Assembly (NCBI GenBank): GCA_030435675.1
Contig: CM059624.1
Coordinates: 12,920,769 to 12,984,768, forward strand
Reading direction: 5' to 3'
DNA from: Steinernema hermaphroditum
Lineage: Eukaryota > Nematoda > Chromadorea > Rhabditida > Steinernematidae
DNA length: 64,000 nt
Positions 54,407 to 64,000 of this stretch are shown here, piece by piece. Numbering within the stretch: the first letter of the stretch is position 1; every line of letters begins with the position of its first letter. Both the position numbers and the translations under genes were made by a program. Under the pieces are notes generated by a model that saw only the letters and a program-made list of their open reading frames with translations, did no database searches and was not told where the DNA came from.

Positions 54407-57400
54407 ATGAACGCTCCGTGCTGCTCTACGCAGCCTGACCAGCCCTACAACGCTGCACAGCTCGTCAGGCTCTGTGCGGAGTCTTTTGGTGAGTTCAATT
54501 TTTGTAATGTGATGGGATCCATCCAATAGGAAATACAATAGTAAATCTCGCTTGTTCGGTACACCCCTAATTGAAAGGAAACACAAATACACAGCACAGT
54601 TACTGTATTTTTGCATACTCAGTGTGTAGACCGTCAGGACTCTTGATTCTATCCGCTTTCAATGATGTTTATGACGTGAATCTCTATAAATGGAATGACA
54701 ATGTTTTACATGATTTATCTACTTTTTACCATTGCGCAATCAAATAAGCAAAAGAGGCACAATATCACATTATAATGTCTTCTTCTTACTTCGCCACAGG
54801 ACATGCTATCGGGCTTCGCAGAGGTGCAGAGCTGATTAGCCTGGAAAATGGTTGGTTACTGTATTTGGCATTCAATTATGCCCACCTCTTGTGAACAACG
54901 ATGTATTGCAAACAGGAAGTTGATGCTGCTGTTTACCTTACCTATGATGACGTCATGTTTCTCTTATTTTGGACTGGATTTTTCTCTCGTAATTCTCGAA
55001 TTGTCACACAAGCAGGAAGTGCTTAGTGTTGTTTACGATGGTACTGGTGACCTGGTGGTATTTTTGCTTTGGTTAGCCAGATTCTGTGCCTCTGGAATCG
55101 GGTGTATGAGGGTGTGTTACAAGAGTGTCAAAACGTAAGAATCTATTGGGCAGAGGTTGGGAAAACTAAGCTGCTGAATATGCGATAGATTTAGCGATTT
55201 ACGATAGATATGAGATCATCGTAGGCCTGGGCTTTTTGCAAGAGTTCACAAGAGGAAAGCTTTTTAAGATTCCATGGAATGTGAACATCTGGGCACCGCC
55301 AAAAAACCGATAACTTCCTTACATTAAGCTCTCAAGACTACAAAGCGCGAACTTCGGCTCATTTTAAATCCATGAGCCTAAGCCAAGTTCAGGTCTACAG
55401 TACTGCAGAACATATGCAAACAGGATATAAGCTCACTTAAACTTCAGATGTGTAGACATACGTCTAAAAACCTGAATAATTGTTCGAATTTTTGGACAGC
55501 GACGACAAAGCCAGATCTTTATGCGATTTCCATGCCGTGTTACAAGTGCAAAAATGGCAAAGCAGAGATTGTGGTTTGGTTGTTATTCGTTTATTTTTGA
55601 ACGAACAAGGATAAAGTAAACAACAAATTCTATTGACTTTTGGAGTTGGAGATTTCACTGGATCTCTCAATTCATTTTTGCCCGTCTTTGTCTCAAAGAA
55701 TCACACTGCTTCTGGACAATCTGCTCTTAGTCAGGAGTTATGTGTTGTTAAACAGATCATCAAATCAAACGTTGTATGAAGCTGTTGTTTAAGATACTAA
55801 ACGACTGAAGGTTCGCGGAAGGATACAGATGCAGTACAATTCAGCAGAAAAAAAATTGATTTTTGTATGTTCTTGTACATTCTTTTTTTGTTTGCAGGCG
55901 ACGACGGCGACCCTACATCCGATTTCCCAAAGTGTCTCTTCATGGTGTACGAGTGGCTGATGGAAAGCACAGAGATGATGGCGCAGTTCATTGCGCTATA
56001 CCAAGTAAGTCAGTCCCGATCGAAGGAATAGTATCGAAGGAATCATGCGAAATAAACAACTTCTTACCTTCATCTTTCTTGATGCGCTCCTTGCTGGTGA
56101 AATTAAAATATTTTTTTTTATTTTTTCTTTATGGACGGAAATTTTTGTCTTTCTTGATGAGCCTGGTCGAATTCAATAAAACTTGTTAAGAAAAAACATA
56201 AATAACCTATTGACCTATATTTTTGAATTGCTGACACCTCCATGTCAAGAAAAGATCCCATTCGGATCACAATGAGCCTATACCCATGCAGATCTGTTAC
56301 CACGTGTATGTGAAATTCGCTGTTTCTTCAAAGAGATCGTGGAGGGTATCAGCTAAATGACCATTTTCATTAATTGAATAAATTTTTGAAGTAGGCGAAC
56401 TCCTTCCTAACAAAATTTGAACTTTCAGGACGAATATGAACAACTGGGAGAGAAGATATGCTACGCAGTCGGCTTCTGGATCCAGACGTTTCCGATCCAC
56501 TTCGACGCCAACGCGCAGTTGTGCAAACTGGTGGAGAGGCTGAAGCAGATGGCGATGAATGACAACATTGACGAGAACGCCGTGAGGGAGTTGGACGTGT
56601 CCGCTGTGTGAGTTTATTTTTGACGGAGAAGTTGTTCATCGAACTTCTATTAATGCATTAATTTTTACCTTGTTTTTCCAAATTTATCCATGAGCTGGCA
56701 TTTTAAATGCCACGAATCTAAACAGTCTTACTCGATTTTCGGTGGTCGTCGTATCCCATCTATGCTGTCCCATTCTCTTCCATCATCTCATTCCACGTTC
56801 CTTTTTTGCTTTGACGAGATTTTTGGGGGTGGTTATTTGGCGGCGATTTGTTGGTTTTCTTGGATGTGGCGAGAGCAGCCTGGGGCGATAGGGGGAGCCT
56901 CGTTTGTAAGCATCACCAACAAGTGGACCTAAATTCTGAGTAATGAGACTTTTAAACTCATTAATTATGTTTTTGGCAATAATAATATGGCAAATTTTAA
57001 ATTAGCACATCAAACTTTTTGAATTCATTTTCAGCTCTTGATCGTCCGTCCAGTTTTCTGAACTGAACATTATAGTTGACCATTGCCATAGGGTTAGTGA
57101 AAATGGCCGATTTTGTGAATGATAAACAAGTACTCGATCTTAGTGAGTGACACGTCTCTCCATTTTTTGTGATTATTTACTGACCCAAAACACAAATAAA
57201 CAAAGGATCGCCTCGTCTCTCCTTGCTTCAAGTTTGTTTCAATTTCTTATTTTTGGGCTTCCCGCGTTGGTTTCTTTACTCTTACATATCGTACTTCCAT
57301 ATCATTTTTGAAAGCCGTAGGTAGGTCCATTTCTGAAAAAGAGCCATATCACCGAAATCTGCCGTTCCTGTAGGAATTCTCTAATTTAATTGAATTTTTG

Positions 57401-60400
57401 CAATCCGTAACATAGAACTTTAGACCTTCGTACGCGTGGCTTCGGAACGTTTCCGTTCGGAACCCAGTTGCCCGGCAGATCTCTCTCTCGTTCGAACAGT
57501 GGAGTCCCGAAGACATCTCCACTTCGCTGAGCCACATCGACTATAAAGTGCTTTCGCGGGTTCCGGTGCGCTGAGATGGAATCGTGAATACATCTACAAA
57601 TGAACCCTTTCAGATCAGTGAACTGAAACGCTACGCCAAGTCCAATCGACTCAACCTGACGCCGATTTTGGAACGATCCATTTCCGTTTTTAATGTAAGT
57701 TCATTGTTAAGGGTCAAATATTTTTGATGGCTAGGATATCGGTTGTTGAAACAAATCAACTTAAATGAATTTTTCGGCAAGTGCATGTCAACATATTCTT
57801 TCCCAAGAGCCCTTGCCCACAGCTGGAATCACGTTAGAATCAGATTCTGATAAATCGAGGTGTTTATCTGGACACAGTTCTCCATGAAAATCGGCAGAGT
57901 TCTCCCAGACGCACAGATTTCTCCTCAAGCCATCAATGAAGCGGAAAAGTGACTTCTTAGAACTTGAACTGGAGAGCGCCTGGTTTTTAGCTTACGCCCG
58001 TTGAATCCATACGATAGTTGCATGTTGATTACATTAAGAAGAAGTCATCCCATCATTTTAGCATCGCAAGACATTGCTATCCTCAACGCTTGGTCTCCTC
58101 AGAAAAATAGTGGATTTTCAACGTTCTTTTTGGCTATTGCATTTCATTCACAATCGGCTCGGTTCGCTTCTCCTCCTAATCCCTATTTTATGTTGTTGTC
58201 TGCCCAGTGCGCACGGAAAAACACGCACAATAGGGTACCAAACTGACCAAAATTAAATAGATTTTTGGGCTAGGAAGGTTAGCACCGTTCGCTAAGTGAC
58301 TTGCGGCGATAAGAAAATCGAAGGACTTAGCGCGAACATTGTATATTTTTGAGGTCTTATAGATTAATCAAGAGAACTCTAATGAACGATATTCAAGTGA
58401 CAGAGCATAAACGGGTTTTGGGGCTTAGTGGCTTCCCAGTACGTATAAGTACCAAACGATAACGGCAACAACAGCCGCAAACAAGTCAAACAAGCACAAA
58501 TCTTGGCCGATCATTGCGAGTCCACTGTGAGAAACTCTGCTGCTCCGGATGTTTGCAGCGTTCTGTCGCGATTCAAATCCTACTGAAATCCTAAGGCCAC
58601 GCAATGCCGTATCTTTGACTTTTTTTATTTGACCTTTGACGCATTTTTGATGGAATGGAGTTTGATCCGACGTCGATTACGATTACGATTTATTTGTGGT
58701 ATCGTCAACATTACATTGAGCCACACCCCATATGAATCCATTGCTGTCGCTCCTCTGCTCTTGCTCGATGTCGCCACCGTTGCGTTCTTACCTTCTTCGT
58801 GATCTCATCTCGCCATCTGGTCCTCGGTCTTCCGATGGCGCGCGTGATCCGACGTCACGGCCAATTAACTATTCAAAAGTAATTAATAGTCCTCAAGGGT
58901 TCTGTTTAAAAGTTTCACTTGATTGGAAATCAGAAAATCATACAGAAGATTTCTGGTCAGTACTTCGGACCATTGGCGAAGTCAGCGAAGTGGGAGGCAT
59001 GTATTCATAGGGGTTTTGTATATGTTACTTATAAATTATTTGCATTGGCAAGTTTGCTCGTTTTTTATTTTCTTGGAAAAGTGACTATTTGAAAATTTTG
59101 CCAATTTTTAAAATCTGAAACGCTCGATCAATTTATCTACCAATTTTAGTGACCTATCGTGCTGTCAACATTTAGTGTTCTTATCATTCGTATCATAGCA
59201 GCCTATTTTTGCAGATTATAATCATATACTCGTATACACGTTTCAAACAATACTATAATCATTTTTGTACACTTTTTTTGAATCTTCCCTAACTATATCA
59301 CTATTTTAGAGCCTTTCCAACTGGGTACAATGCATGATCCTCGGCAAAACAGCGCCGAAGGAGCGCGCCGATGTCATCATGAAGTTCATCAACGTCGGGA
59401 AACATCTCCGAAAACTGAACAACTTCAACACTTTGATGGCCGTCATCGGAGGCGTCACTCACAGCAATATATCCAGACTCTACAAAACCATGAATTGTCT
59501 TTCTGTCGACACCAAAAAGGTTTCGATCTGCTAGTTTCCATCCCTAATATCCAGCCTTTTAGGACTTATCTCTGCTTACTCAGCTCCTTTCTGCTCAGAA
59601 CAACTTTGCTCAATATCGAAAGATTCTTCAAGAGACCGATCGCCAGTTTAGGATTCCCATTATGTACATAAACATTGAAGATAGAATGACCGATCTCGAC
59701 TTTTAGGGGTGTTCATCTCAAGGACTTGATTATTCTTCAGTCGAAGGGTTTTGACTTCGACAAGACAAGGCTGGTCGGGTACAAGAAGCTGTATCAGCTG
59801 GCGAACCACCTGTCACACTTTTTGAGTGTGAACCGGATGAGCCACAATTTTCCCGATGCCAATATGGATCTGATCAACACTTTAAAGGTGAGGACAGCAG
59901 CGAGGAATTCGACATTTTTGATCATTAGTCATTACATTACATGGTGGGCAATGATCGTCTCGGCTCTCATATGTCATATTTTGATATTACGAGCTCTAGG
60001 TTTAAAGCAGTGTTCTTTTGATGGCTTTGAGCTGAAGCCGTCAACACTCTCTTTTAGTAATGTGGTGTTGTCAGTCTAATTGTTTTATTTTTGTATTCTT
60101 TTTTATCTACAACTTTTTTTCATTTCGTTTAGCATGAAGTAGTCATTATTGGACCGTTCAGATTTTCTTATAGGATTTGTAAACCTCGGTTTTTCAGTGT
60201 TATCGAGTTAAATTGACCGCACAAAGATTTCTATTTTGGTATTACAATACCTTTCGGGATTTTTATCACTAGATCATTTTTGGCATTGTGGTACATTAAA
60301 ATTTTAACAAAAAGCCGCAGTTAAACATCAAAAGAACTTGAACCGAAACCAATCTTGTACCTGAACTTAAATAATATGTCCTCCTATGAAATCTTTTAAT

Positions 60401-61576
60401 TTTTGTACTTACACTGAACAAACCCTTTCCACCTCTTGTCGCGACTCTTTGTCCTTGTTTTCACTTGAATTTCTGATTGTGTCGTGAGTTCAAGAAGATG
60501 GGGGTGTGTTAATAAAGCGAACTAACATCTGAAACAAGGAGCTTGAGTGCTTTTGGGTTGTTATACAGAAAATGGCGCATGTTTTCAGTAAATCCTTAGT
60601 GATATACATGGTGACACATATTTCACTCATGGTTGTATGAAGTCGGTATGTAGGCATTTGTCATCTGTAACGCCTTATGCAATATCTCGTATTATGAATT
60701 TTCGTGCAAATGGTATGAGTTTTCAGTTAAGAGTTTTCAGCCTTCATTCCAACCGTCAAAACTCTCTTCCTTGGTACTGTGGTGTTGTCGCTGAATTGTC
60801 GTTTGTTACATTTTTATTTGCTCTCTGTGGTGTCGTTTACCATGAATTAATTATTGATTTGATCATGCTTGAAATGTTTAAATTTTTGCAGTTTCGATAA
60901 ACAAACCTTTTTGTCGCGACTCTTTTTCCTTGTTTCCACCTGAATTTTATGAGTTCGATTTCACCTTTCGGTTTAGAGCCAAGGAACTGCGACCTCTTTG
61001 TCTATTTTCAAGCGGTTTCCGAAGATATCTCATTTTCATGGCCACTCCTGTAATTTAAGGAAATTAAACAATTACCCCTTTTCTAGGTATTACTGGACAT
61101 AACGTACAACGAAGACGACATTTATGATCTCAGCTTGAAGCGCGAGCCAAGGACCCTTTTGAACGTGAGTTCCCCCTCCCCTCTCTCGCTCCCAAACAAC
61201 CCACGTTCAGTTTCAACCCCCCGTCAAATCCGTCGTTTTCGCCGACTGGGCTTCGGGAGTGTGCTCGGCACCAGATCAAGAGACTGTGCACAAACACATC
61301 TCAGCCATGGTCGAAGCGGTGTTCAAGCACTACGACTACGACAAGGACTCCTACATTAGTCGGGCGGAGTTCGAACTCATCGCCGGCAACTTTCCATTTT
61401 TGGACTCGTTCGTGACTATCGACGCGGACAAGGATGGGCGGATCTCGAAGTCGGAGATGAAGGCCTACTTCATTAACGTGAACAAGCAGCTGAACGAGTT
61501 CAGAAGAGGCTTCAAGCATAATTTCCATGAGACCACCTTCTTGACGCCGACGCTGTGTATCCACTGCAACAAACTG
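54407..61576 (+). CDS. RASGRP: RasGRP-type Ras guanine-nucleotide exchange factor (3' end beyond the window or interrupted)
   Basis: Ten exons: 54407-54488, 55898-56004, 56429-56607, 57424-57565, 57614-57694, 59310-59519, 59563-59663, 59707-59887, 61087-61164 and 61211-61576, giving 509 residues in one frame. In order: a REM/RasGEF-N region (QLVRLCAESFG...FWIQTFPIHFDANAQL); the CDC25 catalytic domain (SLSNWVQCMILGKTAPKERADVIMKFI..., KLNNFNTLMAVIGGVTHSNISRL, MGVHLKDLI); two EF-hands (DYDKDSYISRAEFE and DADKDGRISKSEMK); and the opening of a C1 domain (HNFHETTFLTPTLCIHC), which binds diacylglycerol. RasGRPs load GTP on Ras/Rap in response to diacylglycerol and calcium; rgef-1 is the neuronal worm form. 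The introns are much longer than elsewhere and rich in ATTTTTG. The C1 remainder is not in the window. Confidence 0.95.
54800..54850 (+). other. Possible 51-bp cassette exon in RasGRP intron 1
   Basis: It is bounded by TTCGCCACAG and a GTTGGT donor, and starts and ends in phase 1, exactly matching the phase of the flanking exons. It would insert 17 residues (HAIGLRRGAELISLENG) without a stop. The GTTGGT donor is the same weak form used after exon 10. Confidence 0.35.
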
Positions 61577-61718
61577 GTTGGTTCATTTTTGGTTACCTGG
61601 CGAAGTGGTGGGGTTTCTATCTTTATTCCATTATTCATTATTCCGAAATTTTGCAGTTCTAGGGAAGGAAAGATCATCTTCATAGGGTTAATTACTATGA
61701 ATTTACATACAACATCTT

Positions 61719-61795
61719 AATGTTGTACGCGCGCACTCGGGGCACCAATGTTGTACGCGCGCACTCGGGGCACCAATGTTGTACGGGCGCAGCCG
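61719..61795. repeat. 28-bp tandem repeat at the LTR edge
   Basis: Two perfect units (core TTGTACGCGCGCACTCGGGG) are followed by a partial one that diverges at TTGTACGGGCGC. Confidence 0.9.
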
Positions 61796-62042
61796 TACGA
61801 ATGTGGGAGAAACGACGAGAGGGTTGTCCGACGAGACTCCGGTGACAATTCCTGTGCGTGGGACGCGGGGCACTTTATAACCGTCCACAAGGGAACGATA
61901 CCCGGTTAATACAACAAGAACCACACAACTGAACAACAAGCAATAACGAAAATAGGAACGCTGCGCGGATGGCACTCGCTCGCACGGTCGGGGTTACGGT
62001 ACAGGGGCTTCGTGGTGGGAGCCCGGGGCGTCATCTTCTACA
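61721..62042 (-). repeat. 3' LTR of a gag-protease retrotransposon
   Basis: On the minus strand the 322-bp segment starts TGTAGAAGATG and ends GTACAACA (TG...CA). It contains a TATAAAG word and directly follows a purine tract (62043-62056). The end nearest 61721 carries 2.7 tandem copies of a 28-bp unit (61719-61746, 61747-61774, then partial). Confidence 0.8.
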
Positions 62043-62056
62043 CCTCCCCCTTCTTC
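62043..62056 (-). other. Polypurine tract of the retrotransposon
   Basis: The minus strand reads GAAGAAGGGGGAGG immediately before the LTR start, the usual site for plus-strand DNA priming. Confidence 0.75.
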
Positions 62057-62143
62057 GACGAGAAGCGTCCTCGCTTCGGTAGGCTTGACGGTTATCTAGA
62101 AACATGTAAAAAGAGAAAATTGAGCATCAACTAGGCTCCAGGA

Positions 62144-62938
62144 TCACTGTGACTGTTGAGAGGCTGTTGATCTGCGTGTTTTGGTTCGTATGCCATTCGA
62201 ACGTAACCAATTTGCCTTGTTTTCGCAGTGCGCGTTTGCACCTGCAGAGCGATGTGTACGTGTGGGCTGCTGCCTTATTTCCTGTTTCGGCGAGACTCGT
62301 GGATGAGCGTCGTCGATGAATGCGCTTCTTGCGTTGCGCCAGCGGTCAGCAATGGCTCGCTCAGGCTCTTTGTGAGGATGCCGTATTTTGGCGGGAAAAT
62401 GCCGTTTCGTTTCCTTCGATGGCGGCTTGCGCGCGTGAGATGTGGTAGTTACGGCGGAGACTGGTGTTGACTGTTGCTCTGTCTTCGCGATAAGCGGGAT
62501 GAACTCGTTGTTGAGCTTGTCAACCAGCATGAAACCAAGGCGCGACAAAATATCTGTGCCAAGCAGTACATCATGACCGAATGGGTCTGTGGTGACGAAG
62601 AATCGCGTTTCTTCGTTTTGTCGATTTGCGTATTTCAGCTGCACTTGCACGCATCCGATGTGACTCTGCTTGCTCCCGTTTGCTGTGTGTAACTGCGCGT
62701 TGTTTGCGATCAGTTCTACGTGTGTGCTTGCCTGTTTTACGAGCTGCGCGTAAAATTTGGACGAGATCAGGCTCACATTCGCGCCGGTATCTATCAGACC
62801 GCGGCAAGTTATTTCGTTGATCGTAATGGGCAGTGTAGGGACGAAACCAAGCTTAGGATTTTGCCCTTCGTCCCTTGACACTGCCAATGTAGTGCGCGCT
62901 ACCTGCTTGCACTTGTCCTCCTCTGTGTTGTTGATCAT
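62144..62938 (-). CDS. Retrotransposon aspartic protease ORF, no reverse transcriptase
   Basis: It contains ITCRGLIDTGANVSLISS, with the catalytic DTG-A of retroviral-type aspartic proteases, and HDVLLGTDILSRLG, the flap-end ILG-like motif of LTR elements. The protease would cut the Gag-Pol precursor. Beyond it is a basic, Pro/Thr/Arg-rich tail of about 110 residues, then a stop. A reverse transcriptase, RNase H and integrase should follow in a complete element, but the purine tract and LTR come 90 bp later. The frame is displaced by +1 from gag, with an 86-bp overlap (62853-62938). Confidence 0.88.
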   Translation of the reverse strand: MINNTEEDKCKQVARTTLAVSRDEGQNPKLGFVPTLPITINEITCRGLIDTGANVSLISSKFYAQLVKQASTHVELIANNAQLHTANGSKQSHIGCVQVQLKYANRQNEETRFFVTTDPFGHDVLLGTDILSRLGFMLVDKLNNEFIPLIAKTEQQSTPVSAVTTTSHARKPPSKETKRHFPAKIRHPHKEPERAIADRWRNARSAFIDDAHPRVSPKQEIRQQPTRTHRSAGANAHCENKANWLRSNGIRTKTRRSTASQQSQ

Positions 62939-64000
62939 TGTGCAGGCTATTAACCTGACTTATAGGCACTGCTGGAGGGCGCATGACCTGCTGGATCGCG
63001 AACTGATCCCTCAACTGCTCTCTGTTGCTATGTCTTGGGTCCGGAATACGGTTGTTCCCGTTTCCGGCGTCTCTCCAGTTCTGTTCGCATACGAAGCGGT
63101 GCGCTGGGTTGACTGGGTTCGGTGTGCAACGATCGACTGAATCGTTTTCGAATTGGCGCTCCGTTTGGTTTGTGCAAAAGCTGCGCTGCTGCCTTCCTGC
63201 GGAGTTCTGGTTCCAGAGCTTGCGACATTCCGATACGTTATGACCTGGAATCTGGCAGTGTAGACAGAAGCTTTGTTGGAACGATACTGTTCGCTGTGCT
63301 GGCTGTCGCTGGGGATTGATGCTGTACCGCGGAGTGGCGTACGAGCTAATCTGTGGTCGGACGCTAGCGTGGTTGTGTTGTGGTTGCGTGGCGATCAGCG
63401 TAGCCTCCATTGTGACTGCTTGTGCCACTTTTTCCTCGAACGTGAGTCCTTGGAGTGCAGAGATAGATGACGCGAGAATTTGGTCGTTTAATCCCTTCAG
63501 GAAGTAATAGTTTAGGAACCGCTCTGTGGATTGTTTATCCGAGCCTGCAAAAGCAAGGCGGACTTCCTTTGCGACGCGGTCGCTGTAACACGCCAACGAC
63601 TCTTTAGGATGGCGTTGGATGCCTTCCTGCAGACGTTGATGGGCCTCTATTCCTTCTGTGCTTGCCGCTGCGATCTGGCGCGACAGCTCGGGCTTGATCA
63701 ACCGGTACGCTTGCGTTCCGTTTTCGACTATGTCTGTGACGAGGCGTTTGGCGCGCTTCTTGCACTTCTCCCTCAGGAGCGAAATGCGTTCTTCCTCGTC
63801 GCACTCAAGCGTCATTTTCTCAAAGCAGCGGAAAAACTCTTTCAGCTTCTCCGAGCCTTCATAACCCTCTAATGGTTTCAGGTTTTTCAGGCGTTCGTGC
63901 CGAACTGCAGCCATCTGCCAGCTGATCATCATCGCCAGTTTGTCGTTCAGGTCAGAGTGACGACTAAAGCTGACACTAGCTCTTGCTTGATGGCGTTCTC
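62853..64000 (-). CDS. Retrotransposon Gag (5' end outside window)
   Basis: The frame is open from the window edge (an internal Met lies at 63932) to a stop at 62853. The first 200 residues are helical and capsid-like (LKEFFRCFEKMTLECDEEERISLLREK, FLNYYFLKGLNDQI). They are followed by one CCHC zinc knuckle, CLHCQIPGHNVSEC, and a Gln/Asn/Arg-rich tail. Gag packages the element RNA in virus-like particles in the cytoplasm. Confidence 0.87.
   Translation of the reverse strand, partial: ERHQARASVSFSRHSDLNDKLAMMISWQMAAVRHERLKNLKPLEGYEGSEKLKEFFRCFEKMTLECDEEERISLLREKCKKRAKRLVTDIVENGTQAYRLIKPELSRQIAAASTEGIEAHQRLQEGIQRHPKESLACYSDRVAKEVRLAFAGSDKQSTERFLNYYFLKGLNDQILASSISALQGLTFEEKVAQAVTMEATLIATQPQHNHASVRPQISSYATPRYSINPQRQPAQRTVSFQQSFCLHCQIPGHNVSECRKLWNQNSAGRQQRSFCTNQTERQFENDSVDRCTPNPVNPAHRFVCEQNWRDAGNGNNRIPDPRHSNREQLRDQFAIQQVMRPPAVPISQVNSLHNDQQHRGGQVQAGSAHYIGSVKGRRAKS

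Larger units (their letters stand above)
62042..64000 (-). mobile_element. Gag-PR LTR retrotransposon, truncated at window edge and lacking pol
   Basis: The order on the minus strand is gag, protease, purine tract, 3' LTR. It lies antisense in or beyond the intron after RasGRP exon 10. Its 5' LTR is outside the window. The lack of reverse transcriptase makes this a deletion derivative that would need help from a full element. Confidence 0.85.

Overview
This is eukaryotic nuclear DNA, most likely from a nematode. Introns that I could place by joining reading frames are mostly 42-47 nt with GT-AG ends. Several genes have a TTTCAG- or TTTTCAG-type acceptor a few bases before the ATG, as expected for spliced-leader trans-splicing. 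The four small heat-shock proteins look like the nematode 12-kDa class. The clade is not resolved, and acceptors vary (TTTCAG, TTTTAG, TTTGCAG) more than in Caenorhabditis. All exon structures below were joined by hand from reading frame, phase and splice signals; no transcript evidence was available.

Layout. From 0-34 kb the DNA is gene-rich with compact genes: a small basic protein (289-684), sHSP-1 (-, 982-1523), a nuclear-type basic protein with an AT-hook-like motif (-, 3690-4849), a 584-aa unrecognised protein with a Tudor-like patch (+, 5277-7297), a membrane-anchored EGF-like protein (+, 7450-8757), a seven-helix receptor-like protein (+, 12720-15184), sHSP-2 (+, 18991-20350), a TPX2/TPXL-1-like Aurora activator candidate (-, 22209-23506), an unrecognised 312-aa protein (-, 23968-25047), sHSP-3 (+, 26390-26850), an oxysterol-binding protein (+, 27440-30836), sHSP-4 (-, 32352-32949) and a tiny UAP56-binding-motif protein (-, 33660-33905). 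Gene debris lies among them: a DEAD-box helicase exon (18022-18243) and a disabled crooked-neck fragment (21201-21640).

From 34-40 kb there is an intronless protein with two SRR1-like domains (-, 34461-35972), a small one-helix membrane protein (-, 36335-36673), repeats related to transposon ends or LTRs, and a secreted 10-cysteine protein (+, 39771-40062).

From 40-54.4 kb I see no gene I would defend. The stretch holds diverged tandem and dispersed repeats, a CpG-rich island near 50.3-51.1 kb, and a strongly strand-biased 7-mer (ATTTTTG on +). That motif continues through the long introns of the next gene. From 54.4 kb a RasGRP-type Ras exchange factor (REM, CDC25, two EF-hands, start of a C1 domain) runs to the right. 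Antisense to it, at 61.7-64.0 kb, sits an LTR retrotransposon with gag and aspartic protease but no reverse transcriptase before its 3' LTR.

The genes do not form one pathway. The sHSP paralogues scattered on both strands, sharing an intron position and a TATA-to-ATG layout, are the clearest family. The most interesting leads are the strand-biased intronic motif, the short hairpin family built on AGACAAAAGTCT...ACCGGTCGG, the inverted promoter arms at the left edge, the RT-less retroelement, a phospho-FFAT-like site in the OSBP, and a possible cassette exon in the RasGRP gene.
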